From Hemerocallis citrina (Eukaryota > Streptophyta > Magnoliopsida > Asparagales > Asphodelaceae), in the NCBI GenBank assembly GCA_017893485.1, contig CM030367.1, forward strand, positions 90,283,121-90,347,120: a DNA stretch of 64,000 nt. The letters are read 5' to 3'. The notes under the pieces are model-generated. The model had not been told where the DNA came from, made no database searches, and saw only the letters and a list, made by a program, of their open reading frames with translations. Both the position numbers and the translations under genes were made by a program. Position 1 is the stretch's first letter; each line of letters begins with the position of its first letter. Positions 24,414 through 36,318 of this stretch are shown piece by piece.

Positions 24414-25199
24414 GTGCTCAACACCGGCTCACATGCCTTAAGTGCTCAACGCATCCTTCCATCCCGGAGATTAATCCCATCGCGTGGATCATTTGGGGAT
24501 CTGTCATATCTCACATCCACTGTACTGGGGATGAATCACCTTGGAGAAAGTCGCTCTCGTCCTGGACTACTGGAGATCAATCCCTCTCCACGGACAATCC
24601 TGAGGCCTATTTCATCTCGCATTCCGGAATACTGGAAAATATCTCGCTCCGCGGATTATTCTGGAGCCTCCCTTATCATTAATTTCCCCATGGGTATTAC
24701 TCTTGTCCTCGAAATACTGGAGATCAATCCCTCTCCACAGAACATTCTGGGGCCTATTTCATCCCATGCCTGGAATACTGGAGAATATCTCACTCCTTGA
24801 ATCATTCTGGAGTCAATGTTCCACTAGCCTGCTCGTGAATGTTGCTCTCGTCCCTGGAATACTTGAGACCAATCCCGCTCCACAGAACATTCTGGGGCTT
24901 ATTTCATTCCACCTCTGGAATACTGGGGAATATCTCACTGCCTGGATCATTCTGGAGCCAACATCACACAATCTTTCTGATGAGCATCGCCCTCGTCCCC
25001 GAAATACTGGAGACCAATTCCTACTCCACAGAACATTCTAGGGCCTATGTCATCCATCGTCTGGAATGCTGAGGAATGTCTCACTCCATGGATCATTTTG
25101 GATCCAACCTCACCATGCGAACTCCCCATGAGTATCGCTCTCATCCCTAAATACTGAAAATCAATCCCACTCCATAGAACACTCTGAGGCATATTTCAT
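24414..25199. repeat. Tandem array of an LTR-derived ~146-bp module
   Basis: Five or more diverged units, starting with TCTCGTCC-like motifs at 24555, 24701, 24846, 24991 and 25139 (periods 146, 145, 145, 148). Each contains an ATACTGGAGATCAATCCC-like string and a CATTCTGGGGCCTATTTCAT-like string. The same module occurs twice in the TK1 LTR. Here the array replaces most of RT, RNase H and integrase. Open frames across it are repeats, not genes. Confidence 0.8.
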
Positions 25200-25905
25200 C
25201 TTCCGGTAATCGATGCACATCCTTATCGAACCATCCTTCTTCTTTACCAACAGCACCGGTGCTCCCTAGGAAATGCACTCGGTTGAATAAAGCCTTTCTC
25301 CAATAGTTTCTCAATCTGCTGTTTGATCTCATCCTGCTCCACAGGCACCATCCTATACGGTGCCTTGGAAATGGGTGCACTCCCTGGTTGAATAGTGATG
25401 CTGAACTCCATATCACGATGCGGGGGTAACCCAGGCAAATCTTCCAAGAACACAGTCGAATAATTTCGAACCACAGGAATTTGCTGCACCTCTACCGGAA
25501 CATCCCTCTTGCTAATAACTGCCACCAGACCAGAACATCTCTTCTTCCCTTGGAAAGTGACTTCAGGACCTCCTGGAGCCTTCACTGTTACTTCCTTGGT
25601 CTTGAACTTGATGCTTGCACTATACACCGACATCCAATCAATGCCAATGATCACATTGACTCCCACGACATTCAGCTCGATCAGATCAATCCCGAAAATT
25701 ATGTCCCCAATCTCGATCTCACAGTCCGCATAGTACCGATCAGTGGTCAGAGTCTCCCCTGATGGAGTAGCCACTGCCAAGACCTTGCCTGGAAAGACTT
25801 TCGGTTCGAATCCCAAAACTTTAGCAAACTTAGGTGATACAAAAGTGTGAGAGGACACAGTATCGAACAAAACAATAGCTTTCTTTCCATTCAAAATAAG
25901 TTCTC
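25200..25905 (-). pseudogene. TK3 protease and truncated reverse transcriptase
   Basis: Minus strand. It starts with ELILNGKKAIVLFDT, an aspartic protease whose DTG is DTV here, followed by SSHTFVSPKFAKV and IIGIDWMSVY. The RT N-terminal region ([31 protein letters not shown]) is followed by a frameshift and stops abruptly at the tandem array near 25200. RT catalytic core, RNase H and integrase are absent. The 93 bp before it look like an intron separating it from gag. Confidence 0.85.
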
Positions 25906-25998
25906 CTGTTACATAACACACACTCGTTACATACAGTTCACCATATAAACCGGGAAAAAGAGAACAACAAAAACACTCCTAAACATCCTCCCTCATAC
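25906..25998 (-). other. Putative 93-bp intron between gag and protease (TK3)
   Basis: The minus strand reads ACTG|GTATGAG at the left and TTATGTAACAG|GAGAAC at the right. The insert carries an in-frame TAG (25979-25981). Removing it joins VITG to ELILNGKKA, the continuous Gag-to-protease linker expected in this lineage. TK4 has the equivalent 93 bp at 44309-44401. Confidence 0.6.
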
Positions 25999-26974
25999 CA
26001 GTGATGACGTGATCCACCTCATCAGCATCAGCTTCAGTCAAGACAAATACTCGCCCCTGCTGGAACGGCTTCTTCCCAACTTGCTGCGTTGGTCCACTAC
26101 GGGTGACATTCTGCGGCTTGGGGCATTGAGAATTGTAATGTCCCGTCTCACCCAATTGTTTCGGGTCTCCCAGCTGCGTTGACAGCATTTGCTTCATCGG
26201 TTTGAACCTCTGAGCCGGCGGCTGTCCTCTGAAATTGTCAGAAACTGCGGGCCTCTTCCCAACGTTCCAGTTGGTCCTCCAATTCTAAACAGCATGGAAC
26301 TGCTCCATGCCCGCCTCCGTGGCTGCAGCTCATTTGACCAACTTGTCAAATTGCCTGATACCAAGGGGTATCATCCTGGATCTCAGACTTGGCCTCAAAC
26401 CAGGCTCGAACTTTCGAGCCTTCTTCGCCTCGTCCATCACCAGTTCGGGCACATACCTCGAAAGCTGAGTGAACCTTGTCTCATACTCCCTGACCGACAT
26501 ACCGCCCTGCTGCAGCCCCAAAAACTCCATGGCTTTCTTCTCCTGGACGTCTGATGGAAAGTAATGACTGCGGAATTTCTCCAAGAATTCCTTTCAGCCA
26601 AGAACAATATCCCCCATCGTCCGGTACATCGAATGCCACCATACAGCCGCATCCTTCTCGAACTGCAGCGCAACCAGCTTCACCTTGCTGCCCTCCGGAG
26701 TCTCCAAGACTTCGAAGAAAGTCTCTACCTATCGGATCCAGTTATCAGCCGCGTCAGGGTCTGACTTACCCTCAAATACGGGTGGTTTCATCTGCTTGAA
26801 TGATTCCACAAGTTTGATTGCTTCGGGTACTGGATTCACAGGCACCCTCCCTTGGTTCTGATTCATAGGAACGTCATTGAGTGTGTGGTAGACCCTCGCT
26901 AGTTTCGTTTCTAAGTCCAGACCTTCTCCGCTTCTAGATCTTCTTCTGGCCATATTCTGATGCAAAAGATCCAT
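25999..26974 (-). pseudogene. TK3 gag
   Basis: Minus-strand chromovirus gag from MDLLHQNMARRR at 26974: LDLETKLARVYHTLN, FKQMKPPVFEGKSDPDAADNW, YFPSDVQEKKAMEFLGLQQG and SVREYETRFTQLSRY, then a degraded zinc knuckle (GETGHYNSQCP, with the upstream cysteines lost in a small deletion) and a basic tail. Premature stops near 26730, 26595 and 26285 and at least one frame change make it inactive. It ends at the putative intron. Confidence 0.88.
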
Positions 26975-27096
26975 TAAATTTGAAGTATAAAATATGAATT
27001 TAAATCAACTTTTCATTTCATTGAATTCCAAACTTTATACATTCGAATTGAAAATATTTCTGATATCAAATGAAAGCAGTAGGAAGATACAACAGT

Positions 27097-27504
27097 CTAG
27101 TTCCTACGATTCCTCTTGGCTTCTCGAAGCTCTTCCCGTAGTTCCGCCACTTCTTCCTTCAGTACATCGTACATGTTTTTCCTCTTCTTGAGTTCCCAAA
27201 CATGATGACTGAGAGTTGCAATATTCTCCTTGCACTTTGCACATTGTGCCTGCAACAGCTCCGCTCTCTCCCTCTGAGTCTCTACCTGCCTCTGAAGAGA
27301 CACAATGAGATTACTCGGAACTGGTTCTTCCTCGTCGGAGGAATCATCAGATGAATTCGAAGGTGGAGTGATCTCTCGGGACTCAGGCTATTCCTTTTCA
27401 AATTCTTCAGGATCTTCTTCATCTGAATCAGCTTGCCCGGGATAGTAATCCTCTTCAACTATGTGCCAGTCGTCATCTCCAGCTGGGTCGAAGTGGTCCG
27501 CCAT
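27097..27504 (-). pseudogene. TK3 pre-gag ORF, 135 codons, one premature TAG
   Basis: Minus strand, Met at 27504 to TAG at 27097. Residues 1-40 are acidic (DWHIVEEDYY, DSDEEDPEEF). The middle is Ser/Asp/Glu-rich. Residues 70-130 are heptad-like and Glu/Lys/Arg-rich (SLQRQVETQRERAELLQAQ, LKEEVAELREELREAKRN), likely a coiled coil. A single TGG-to-TAG change near 27387 breaks it. It lies between PBS and gag and has exactly the same length as the TK4 copy. I recognise no named domain. Confidence 0.72.
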
Positions 27505-27643
27505 CTTAGAGAAAGGAGAAGAAGAAGCATAAATCATAGAGCAACACAAATGTAAGTGACTTACATTTAAATCTCTAGACTCAACACATGCCTTAATGTC
27601 CACTTCTAGGGTGTTGTTCCTTATAAATTTGTACTACTTGGAA

Positions 27644-27660
27644 GCGTGGCTCTAATACCA
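27644..27660 (-). other. TK3 primer binding site (initiator tRNA-Met type)
   Basis: Minus strand TGGTATTAGAGCCACGC, next to the LTR edge at 27664. The usual form is TGGTATCAGAGCCACGC. Confidence 0.8.
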
Positions 27661-29253
27661 CTCTGTAACACCCCGAATTCCAAAATAAACTGAACTCAAA
27701 GTTCCACAGGATCTTTACACTTCTCTTCGTACAATTTTACAAGGAAATAAAAACGTTGGTTATATCAGAGTTTACATTTACATTACATATTTACAGCGGA
27801 AGCAAGTTACAATAATTTACATGAATTGAAATGTAAATACTTGAATCATTCTTTAATCAGCATGCATTCTTTAGTCTTGTTAATCACTTTACCTTGCATA
27901 GAAACTATGGACGCGTCAGTTGCTTACAACCGACGAAATATTATACACGGCTATCCTCTTTATGCCGAACAGTATAACGATTCTCAAATACTTAAACAAA
28001 CCACAAACATGATCACAAACAGAACTATAAGGGACTACCCTATTGATGTCATGTTGTGCAGTGCACTTAGTCCTTAATGCAGTTATGTATGTTACATGAT
28101 ACTAATGCGTACTTGTTCAGATTCTATGCATCTTATACTACATAAGTCTGAGAGCAAGCCCTTAACCTTTATTCACCTTGTTGGGTTCAATCCCTCGTCA
28201 TGACTTAAACTACTACTGTAACTACGATAAGTATCCAAGATGCACTAAGAGTTACGAGCTCATGTCCAGACAGCCTGGAGGAGAATCCCACGTCATGTCA
28301 CGACGCATCGTGAAGAACCTATAGAAAATTCAGCCTCCGTCATGGGACATGACACCACCCGCAGTCACCAAATACCCCACGAGCGTCGCCTGCAGTACGG
28401 ACTCCTAGAGACATATCCACGTCATGACACGACGCATTGTGTAGACAGCCTGTGAATATTCTCACATTGTAGCTTCGAGGCCCTCATAATCGTATTTTTC
28501 TCTTATTTTCATTACATCTTTACTATGTATCTAGTCCTTAGTTATTTGAATCATGAACAAAATTAATTCTCTAGAGTTAGCCCTTCCACTATACCAGTCT
28601 TAAACACTTATACAACATGACCCAAATCTTGGTCTTTTCATTTCAAATTTCATTTCAACATATTTCTTTTCAATGCCGGTATAAGGCTTAGCTACACTCT
28701 AGTTTCTCAATTTCACTTCATAATCACAAAATTTGAGTCTTCATACTCACAAGTTCTTTTTCACAATTAACATGATTTCCATTCTTTTCTATGAATCAAA
28801 TCTCATATATCAAGTTCATTTTCAATTCATGCATTTCATAGTCAAAATTTACTCCAATAAACACATATGTTTTTCACTTGTAATTTCTTTTCTTTACTTG
28901 ATTCAAACTACAAGGTCGTATTTCTCATTCATATACAATACCCAAATTAAGCAATAAAAGTCCATAAATAACACACTTAAATTTTCTTCCATTCAAAATC
29001 CTCTTTTATAACATAGTATAATCTTCTCATGAAAAATAATCACTTTTTCATATTTATACAAATGTCAACTTCATGCAATTCTACTTAATTTTCACTTCTA
29101 AATCACCTTTATTTTAGTCAAATCATGCACACATATTTTTCATAAGATCTACATATTTTTAGAATAAGTATAGTATTTTTTTTCGAATTTTTAAAAGCCA
29201 AATAATCAATTTAAAACCCAAAAAATCAAAAAATTTTAAACCTGCTGAAACCA

Positions 29254-29308
29254 GGAATCGAACCAGGACCTGAGACTAGCCAACCGCCATCGAAAGCCAA
29301 CTGAGCTA
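29254..29308 (-). other. tRNA-like A-box/B-box pair in the TK3 LTR
   Basis: On the minus strand TAGCTCAGTTGG (A box, perfect) is followed 32 nt later by GGTTCGATTCC (B box, perfect). The flanks do not form an acceptor stem, so this is not a working tRNA gene. Related motifs sit at matching places in TK2 and TK4. Confidence 0.55.
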
Positions 29309-30423
29309 AGGCGCAACCACGATATGGCATGGGGTTTAATGGATAAGGGATTTAGGTTTTGGTTTGAGGTTTTATTCAAAAATGAAAACAAAAGGGTAGA
29401 GCCCAGTTTCGATCTCAAGACCACAGACACCCGCAAGCTACAGTAAGCGCCCAAAGCACCCATTAACCAAATGGTCTAAGAGACCTAACTGATATAGAGT
29501 GGGTTTTTTAGGGGTTTAAGTCTGAGACTCAGTTATTTCGAATTTTTACAAAAATGAATGTTTTTGAGTTCCCTTCTTCTCCAAATTTATTCAAAACTCC
29601 AAAATTTATTTTGTATCTTATTACAGTAATTCAGTATAATAAAATTTGATTTTTGATACAAAAACATAATTTTGCTCTATACTTGCATATTGTTCTTCAA
29701 TTTTCGAAACTTTGGGAAATGAGCATATTCTCTTTATAAAATGCACTTAAAATTTCCCCAGTTCCCTTATAAAATTTTTCATTAATGTTATACATTTATT
29801 TCAGTAATAAATTTTCTTTTTCAAGCCATTTAACAATCAAGTAGTCAAATCATATTTTCCTATGATTCTTATTTAATTATTTGACATACAACCATATCTT
29901 CTTAATTTAGCATATAACAAACAAATAAAGCATGATAGCATGGTAAATTCTAAATTAACAATCACAAATTTTGCAATCAATTAACATACTTTAACATACA
30001 ATTCTACAAATATCAATTTGTCTCATTTTCACATCACATGGCTAGATTAGTTATAGTTTCTTTTAATCTTATCAAACATACCCTAGCATGATGGCTACTT
30101 AGAAGTTTAAGAGAAACACCCACCTTTAATGGAGAGAAAACACACAAAATTTCCTAGGGATCTCCTAGAATGAACAAGAAAATCATTTTCCTCCTAGTTT
30201 GAGCCACCAAGTTGCTTCTCCTCCTAGTGCTAGGTAGAACCCGAGCCTCCCCTTCTTGATCTTTGAAAATGCCGGCCTCCTCTCCTTGGTTGAAGAACAC
30301 ACTAGCACTCAATCTTTTCAACTCACAAACTCCTCAATCTTTTGTCTCACTAACATGTATTTCTTTTCTCTCTTTCTTTTTCCATTTTAGGTGCAAGGAT
30401 AACTAGTGTGTGTGTGTGTGTGT

Positions 30424-30496
30424 TGGGGGGGGGGGGGGGGCGGGGGCGCGGGGGGGGGGGGGGGGGGGGGGGGGGTATTATATATTTATACAAATG
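30424..30496 (-). promoter_or_regulatory. TK3 TATA box followed by a very long C-run (G on plus)
   Basis: The plus strand shows about 50 nearly uninterrupted G bases (30425-30475, with three C interruptions) abutting TATTATATATTTATA. On the element strand this is a TATA box followed by a long C tract. Homologous positions have 4, 13 and 26 C bases in TK2 and the two TK4 LTRs. Assembly error in the run length is possible. Confidence 0.65.
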
Positions 30497-31041
30497 TTAA
30501 GGGTAAATGGAAAGCTAGGATGAGATCATATGGTTAAGGATCATGGGCCAAGATGAAGTAGGGAGTTGTAATAACTTCCCATGATGAAAGTAACCACCCC
30601 ACTATCTCATCCACTCTCCCTCCTTCCCATGCACAATCCGACCTACAATAGAGTGTGCACATTGCACATGCTAGTGCATGCACGTGCCATTCTAGTGCCC
30701 CCCACTTACAAATTTGTTCATATGAAAAATTATAATTGTTCATGAAATGAGTCTACACTACCAGTTAGGCCATTTAAAAGAGGATTAAGTTAAATGGGCT
30801 CACTAATGGGCCAATTAACCATGGGCTCGACCAATTAATTTAATTAATTAAATAAGAATGAGCTAAAAGAGACAAATAGGCCTAGAATTTAATTAGGCTT
30901 TTAAAAAATAGTCATTTGGAAAATAAAGAGAACAAAAACTATATAAGAAATATTTTTATAAAAGAAATTATACAAATGAAATTATATGTGCAAAACACGT
31001 AAAATCACAAATTCTTCATAAATAAAATTTAGGGTGTTACA

Positions 31042-34000
31042 TTTCTGAACCCTTGTAAATTGATTTTCTCTTAATGGAATTCATGATTGCCTTCGACTTA
31101 ATTTTATTTCCCAGTCTATTTAATTTGTTGATTTCTGTTGAGCCAAAAATTTGTTGTTCGTCTTATTCAAATTCTTGCATATTGTCACTCCCAAATTTAT
31201 CTTATTATAATCCTATTTATTGTTCTTCGTTTTTCCCATTGGATCCTAAACCCTATACCCATTTACCCATCAACCCAAACCCACATCCTAACCCTAATTC
31301 TAATCCTATATATACCCTATTAACCCTTAATGATCATCCTAACCCCGATCACCTCGGCCTAAACACACAGGTGCCTAATCCCCTATTCCTCCTCTTATCT
31401 GCTCCCGAAGAACCCATCCCCGTTTTATTCACCCTGTTCCTCTAATCGCATCAGGCCTTGCCACCCCCTTCCCAACCCTGTCCACTTCCACCGCTTGTCC
31501 TCTTCCTCTCCTCCATCCACCGTAGTGCCACTGCTGCACTTCACCATCCCGCCGCTCCTCTGTTCTTCCGCAAACCCATCGACCACCACCTCTTCAACCC
31601 ACTGCTAGTCACCCTGTGTCGTCGAGTCCCTCATTGCTGCCGCCCATCCCATCAACCATCACCATTGCCATCCCTCGACTGCTTCTCAGTCGACCTCCTT
31701 ACCTCGCAACCTTTCTCCGACATCCCCTGTGCACCGCCCTCGCCAGTGCCAGCACCACTGTGACCACCGCTCGCATCCCCTGCTTCTCCCTCTGTCTCCA
31801 CCTCCATGACCCACTCCGATCACCAACTGCCCTGCCTTCGACTGCATACCCCCGATCACCCTTGCTTTCTCTTCCATCCACCACCGAACATCTGTCGCCT
31901 GTGCTATTCCGACCACCGCCATCGTCGATCTTGCCGTGTGCTTGTTGTCTCCCCTATCACTGCTGACCACCGTCGATGCATGTGTTGTTGCTGCCAGTTG
32001 TGTTGCTGCTGTCTTGATTGTATGTGCACCGCACATATAGTTGCGGCCTCGTGTGTACGGGTTTTGGTTGCACGTAACTCACACGTGCTTCGTTGCCGGG
32101 ACCCTAGTCCCGTTATTCTAATTTTTATCGGAATCATCATCTCGTAAGGCAAGTATCTTGCACGAATCTCTTTTATTTCCCCGTACAAGCACTTTTTTGA
32201 AATACCACAATTACATCTTCGTTGTGACTCGTTCTTCATGTTTTGCTCTTTGATGATCTTGACCCTACCCGTTTGATTTGTTTCTATCAATCCCATAATT
32301 TTATAAAGGTCACAAACATTTCGTTATTTCACCCATTACACAAACATGAATTAGAGCTAGTTATTTACCTATATGAATGTATGTCCATGAATCACTATGA
32401 GTTATAGATATTTTGGTATATGCTAGATATGTTAATAATGTTTCCCTCTTGATGAGTTTGAGAATAGTCATGGTTTGCTGACTTAATACCTGTTATATTC
32501 TGATTTACATTATACACCATCTTGGATACATCGAATTACTATTGATGTTATAATTCATGCAAAAGTGATTTCATTTACTGCTGTCCTGATTTTGCACGAT
32601 AGATTAAACCCTGTAAATTTCAGAATAATAACTAACTTTGTGAATATGAAATGTAGGTCCTTGTTTCTAGTTTCCAAAACTTTTAACGGATCTGAAATCC
32701 GATCTATAACTTGTGAGATATCACACTTTTAATACTGGTGGGTCGCAATTTCCAGATTTTTGATTACAAGATTGTTGGCATGAATTATTGATTAAAATAG
32801 ATGCTAACAGTAAGATTTAGAATGATATTAATCTGGACATGACTAGACATGATTAGGAGTCATCCTAAATTTTTGTAGAATTAAATGATAATTTTTCATG
32901 ACTTAATATATTATGCAAACATGATGCTAGATTACTGCATGCATGCTTGTTCAGTAAAGAACCTCAGTTTTGACCTGATTCTATTTATCATTGATTAAAA
33001 CTTATTAAATGAGAATCGTAGCTCTGTGTGTCTGGAATCTAGAACATCTGACGATTTTACAATTCGATTTATGAGTTGCAAGATATTCAAATTTTCGTAC
33101 AGTGACGTCTGAATTCCAGAATGCAATCTAAAATATACATCACCCTGCTTAATTAGCTGAAACAGTACTTTAATATAAGTATTAAAATTTGAGATTAATT
33201 ATACTGCTATTTAACATTGTTAGGAGTTTAAAAATGATTTTTATGAAATTTTTAAATGATTTTTCAAGTTACTTTTGTTTATAAGTATTTAACTCTTACC
33301 AGTTAACTAAACATATAATCTGTAAAGAATAAGAATTTGAACCTAGTTTCTGTGACTTCTATATATCGCGTGTATATGCGCTAGAACCGGCAAAGAGTCT
33401 AGTTTCTAAAAATTTCACGGATCCAGATTTTCTTTTCTGCAGCAGCGGAAATTCCAGTTTTGGTGCGGCAACGTCTTGCTATCCAGAATTGGAGTTCCTG
33501 TTGTCCCACTATCTATAAGTTTGTTATGACACCCGAACATGTTTTTCATTCAGTCTGAACCTGTTTTATGTCCCTATCATGTTTATATGTTCCTGATTGT
33601 GCACATTCATGTCTGTGTTGGTAAAACGAATGAGTAATCAAGCTGGGGTTAAGGGAAAGATCTAGTAGTAGACAATATAGGAAAGTGTACTCAGAAGGGG
33701 ACCCGTGTTTTCCATCTGTTTGCATAAATATATGATTATATGATTCATGAGTCTGTTTATCTGTTTCGGTTTATCTTCTTTGCCTGATTGCATTCTTTCC
33801 TATAGGAAGGTGTACTCGAAAGGGGGTCCATAGGTCTCATCTGTTTGCAAGAGTACATGATTACATGATTCATGAGTCTGTTTATCTGATTCGATTTATC
33901 TGTTTAGCCTAAGTACACGGCTCTATAGAATCCACTACTAAGTCTAAACGCAACTTGTTTGTATCAGCAACCATGTGGTATGGGATACATGGGTGATACA

Positions 34001-34733
34001 TTAGTTAGGATTAAATAAAAGACTTAAGAATAATATGTTCACCTGCAAATTCCTGATACAAGTTTACATGTTATCTTATATTTGTTACAAGTTTATCGGT
34101 TATCTGTTACAAGTTTACTTGTTATCTGTTATCCCAATTCTGTTATCTTATTCTGTTTACTCACTTATTAGTTTGTTTGACTTTACTTACTTGTTACACT
34201 TCTTTCATGCTTAGTCTTGCACTCTTGAATCTTGTTTCCTGTTATGCATTCTGTTTACCTTATTCCTATACCCTTTTTTGCTTGTACTACTTGTGGCCCA
34301 TAACTTGCTCTAACGGGCATATTATTTTCCTGTTTCTCTGTTTCATTCAAATGATAAATGTACAGGTTTTGGAGATGAGTTACCTGCAGGAGTAAGCGAT
34401 CAAGTGTTCTAAGCTTTTTTCTAGGATCTTTTATGCTTTAGTTTATTCTGCATCAAGTTTATAAATTCCGTTTTGTTGGTACTTGATACTTTGTAATTGG
34501 GCTTGTTTGACCAGAAGTTTATTGTTTTGTTTCCTAGATGTTGTTTTTATTTGAGAATTATGTATTTAATTTCAAGTAATTCTTTTGATTATGAGATTTG
34601 TTTCATGTATGCGTGGTTGTATCTTTCTGTTTACTGTTGAGTTGATACGTAGAACTTATGAATGATGAAAATTATTCGCTGGGTTTTGTCACGTACTCGT
34701 ATTCCGTATTCTTTTAGGAAGCGGGGCGCGGCA
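31042..34733 (+). repeat. LTR-F1, left-truncated LTR
   Basis: Ends ...TTAGGAAGCGGGGCGCGGCA and matches, in reverse orientation, the solo LTR-F2 at 52181-55902: shared strings include AAGGGAAAGATCTAGTAGTA and GTATTCCGTATTC. The first ~20 bp of the LTR are lost where TK3 begins. The Pro/Ser-rich open frames at 31074-32150 correspond to GC-rich LTR promoter sequence and are not conserved proteins. 32150-34680 is AT-rich without genes. Confidence 0.75.
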
Positions 34734-35931
34734 AAAGCTCTGGCGATCCTACCCCTTGGACCAGATGCTGCAGCTGTAGCCCAAAAAAAATGCATGGTAT
34801 GAATTACATTCCCAGAAATATTATTACAAGTTTCACGAGAGTAAAAGTTATTTCTGTCTAGCCATAAAACCCAGGTCGTTGCAGCGATGGTGATGTACCG
34901 AGATTCTTTCATGTCTTTTCTTTCTGATATAAACATGGGGCCTCCTCACAATGCCTCAAATGACTGGGGGTATGTTGTTGCACCGAGGGCTCTAAGGACC
35001 TCAGATAACACCTATCAATGATTGGTAATCAATTAATGTGACTTCTTTAGTCTACCTAGGAGAATTGGCAAACCCAGGTATCTGAGTGGGAAACTGTCTA
35101 GTTGGCAGTTTAGGGCGGATGCATGAATCTGTGCTTCCTCATCTGACATGACAATAGGAATATGGGCACTCTTATGATAGTTTACGCGCAGTCCGACCCA
35201 AGCTTCAAAGCAATACATAGCTCCTTTGAAGGAAATTGTTTCCACCAACTCTCCATTACCAAAAAGTAGGGTGCCGTCAGTGTATTGGAGTATTGTGCAG
35301 CCCGGTCGGTTTCGACCACTAGCTATCGAGGCGATCCACCCTGTACGACTGCAGTTATCAATCATGCATTTAAGAACATCCACCACAATAGCAAATAGGA
35401 GGGGGGATAAGGCATCTCCTTGAGTGTCCTAACACAACTATAGATGTGTGATGACCTTGGAGAGCAAGAGCAATTAAGAAAGAAAATTGAGTAGTGTGGG
35501 ACATTTCTATAGCTACTTCCATGTGGACAATATATATGACTAGACCGAACTGGATTCTTGTTTCTGCAATTATAACTGTAGATTTCCTGTCATGATGCAT
35601 AAAACTTTTGCTCTCATTGATGTTTGGTCAGGTCAAGCAGGTGCTAGGATGAGGCTCCACATGAAGAGATGGCTCAAGTCAGGATCATGGGACTCAAGAA
35701 TAATTCCAGTGACTCTTCCATCTATTAGCGTGAGGATGGTCTAGGTGGAGGCCCCTGTAATAGCTCATTGTGATGGTTGTATCAGGCTTTTATTCGGTAG
35801 TAGTAATTGATGTAGTCGACTTTTGTGATGATTTTGGGATGTAATATTCTGCACTCCTATTTTGTTTTGTTTCGTTAACTGTTTATTAATGAAATCGAGG
35901 ACCAATAGTCACCTTTATCTTAAAAAAAAAT
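34734..35931. mobile_element. L1-1, LINE fragment with inverted 5' part
   Basis: 34734-35430 on the minus strand encodes L1-type ORF2 pieces: TQGDALSPLLFAIVVDVLKC (RT), ILQYTDGTLLF (active-site region with D replaced: YTDG for YADD), YLGLPI, and then a C-terminal TWVLWLDRNNF segment. 35431-35931 is on the plus strand and ends with a TTATTAATGAAATC-type LINE 3' end and a poly-A (35922-35930). The 3' part in one orientation and the 5' part inverted is the expected product of twin priming. No clear TSD was found. Confidence 0.72.
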
Positions 35932-36300
35932 AATGATCCATGTATGGAAGTTATTTAAATGTATATCCAGTCTCGCATATTCTCTGATTCTTCCCTTGCA
36001 TGAAAGTTCATTTAATTGTATAATTTTCCTACATTCATGAATAGGATGGCTAATGCCATCTAGGGCTGGCCCTGAGTTCCCGGAGGCCCGAGGCAAAAGG
36101 CCCAAATAAATATTTTTGGGGGCCCATAATAGCAATATAATTTTTTTACGCAAAAAATACGAGCTTATATTTACAAGAAGAATGCAAATTTGGGGCCCCT
36201 AAAATTACAAAAAATTTGGGGGCCTGAGGCGGCCACCTCACCTGCCTCAAGGTGAGGGCCGGCCATATTGCCATCATATACTGCCCAATATTCTGTGCAT
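35932..36300 (+). repeat. Probable CO1 5' LTR remnant
   Basis: The region just before the CO1 PBS, ending near TTCTGTGCA (36291-36299). The left edge is not resolved. It contains a small TIR element (36062-36268). There is no coding content. Confidence 0.4.
36062..36268. mobile_element. Small hAT-like MITE in the CO1 LTR
   Basis: About 207 bp with inverted ends AGGGCTGGCCCTGAG and (reverse complement) ATATGGCCGGCCCTCAC, flanked by TGCCATCT (36054-36061) and TGCCATCA (36069+200, i.e. 36269-36276), 7 of 8 matching. GC-rich subterminal repeats of GGGGGCC type. No ORF. Confidence 0.65.
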
Positions 36301-36307
36301 TTTACTT

Positions 36308-36318
36308 TGTATCAGAGC
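36308..36318 (+). other. CO1 primer binding site
   Basis: TTGTATCAGAG(C), one mismatch from the initiator tRNA-Met PBS TGGTATCAGAGC, 42 bp before the gag ATG at 36360. Confidence 0.6.

Larger units (their letters stand above)
27664..31041 (-). repeat. TK3 5' LTR
   Basis: 3378 bp, TGTAACACCCCGAATTCC at the plus-strand left and TAGGGTGTTACA at the right. It is clearly the same family as the TK4 LTRs in opposite orientation. It carries the paired palindromic motif near 28289 and 28418, a tRNA-like segment (29254-29308), and a very long G-run next to the TATA box. There is no coding content. It cuts into LTR-F1 at 31041. Confidence 0.85.

Noticed and set aside
24414..25072. Repetitive protein of about 110-130 residues
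   Set aside because: The frames merely follow the ~146-bp DNA repeat in more than one frame and lack any conserved start or stop.
29254..29308. A tRNA gene
   Set aside because: A and B boxes are perfect, but the 5' and 3' flanks do not pair as an acceptor stem and related LTRs have degenerate versions.
31074..32296. Several overlapping Pro/Ser-rich open frames of 60-130 codons
   Set aside because: They lie in the GC-rich promoter part of LTR-F1, overlap on both strands, and the related LTR-F2 does not keep them as a protein.
35431..35930. Independent host gene fragment
   Set aside because: Its end with a TTATTAATGAAATC-like motif and poly-A fits a LINE 3' end joined to the inverted LINE RT piece.
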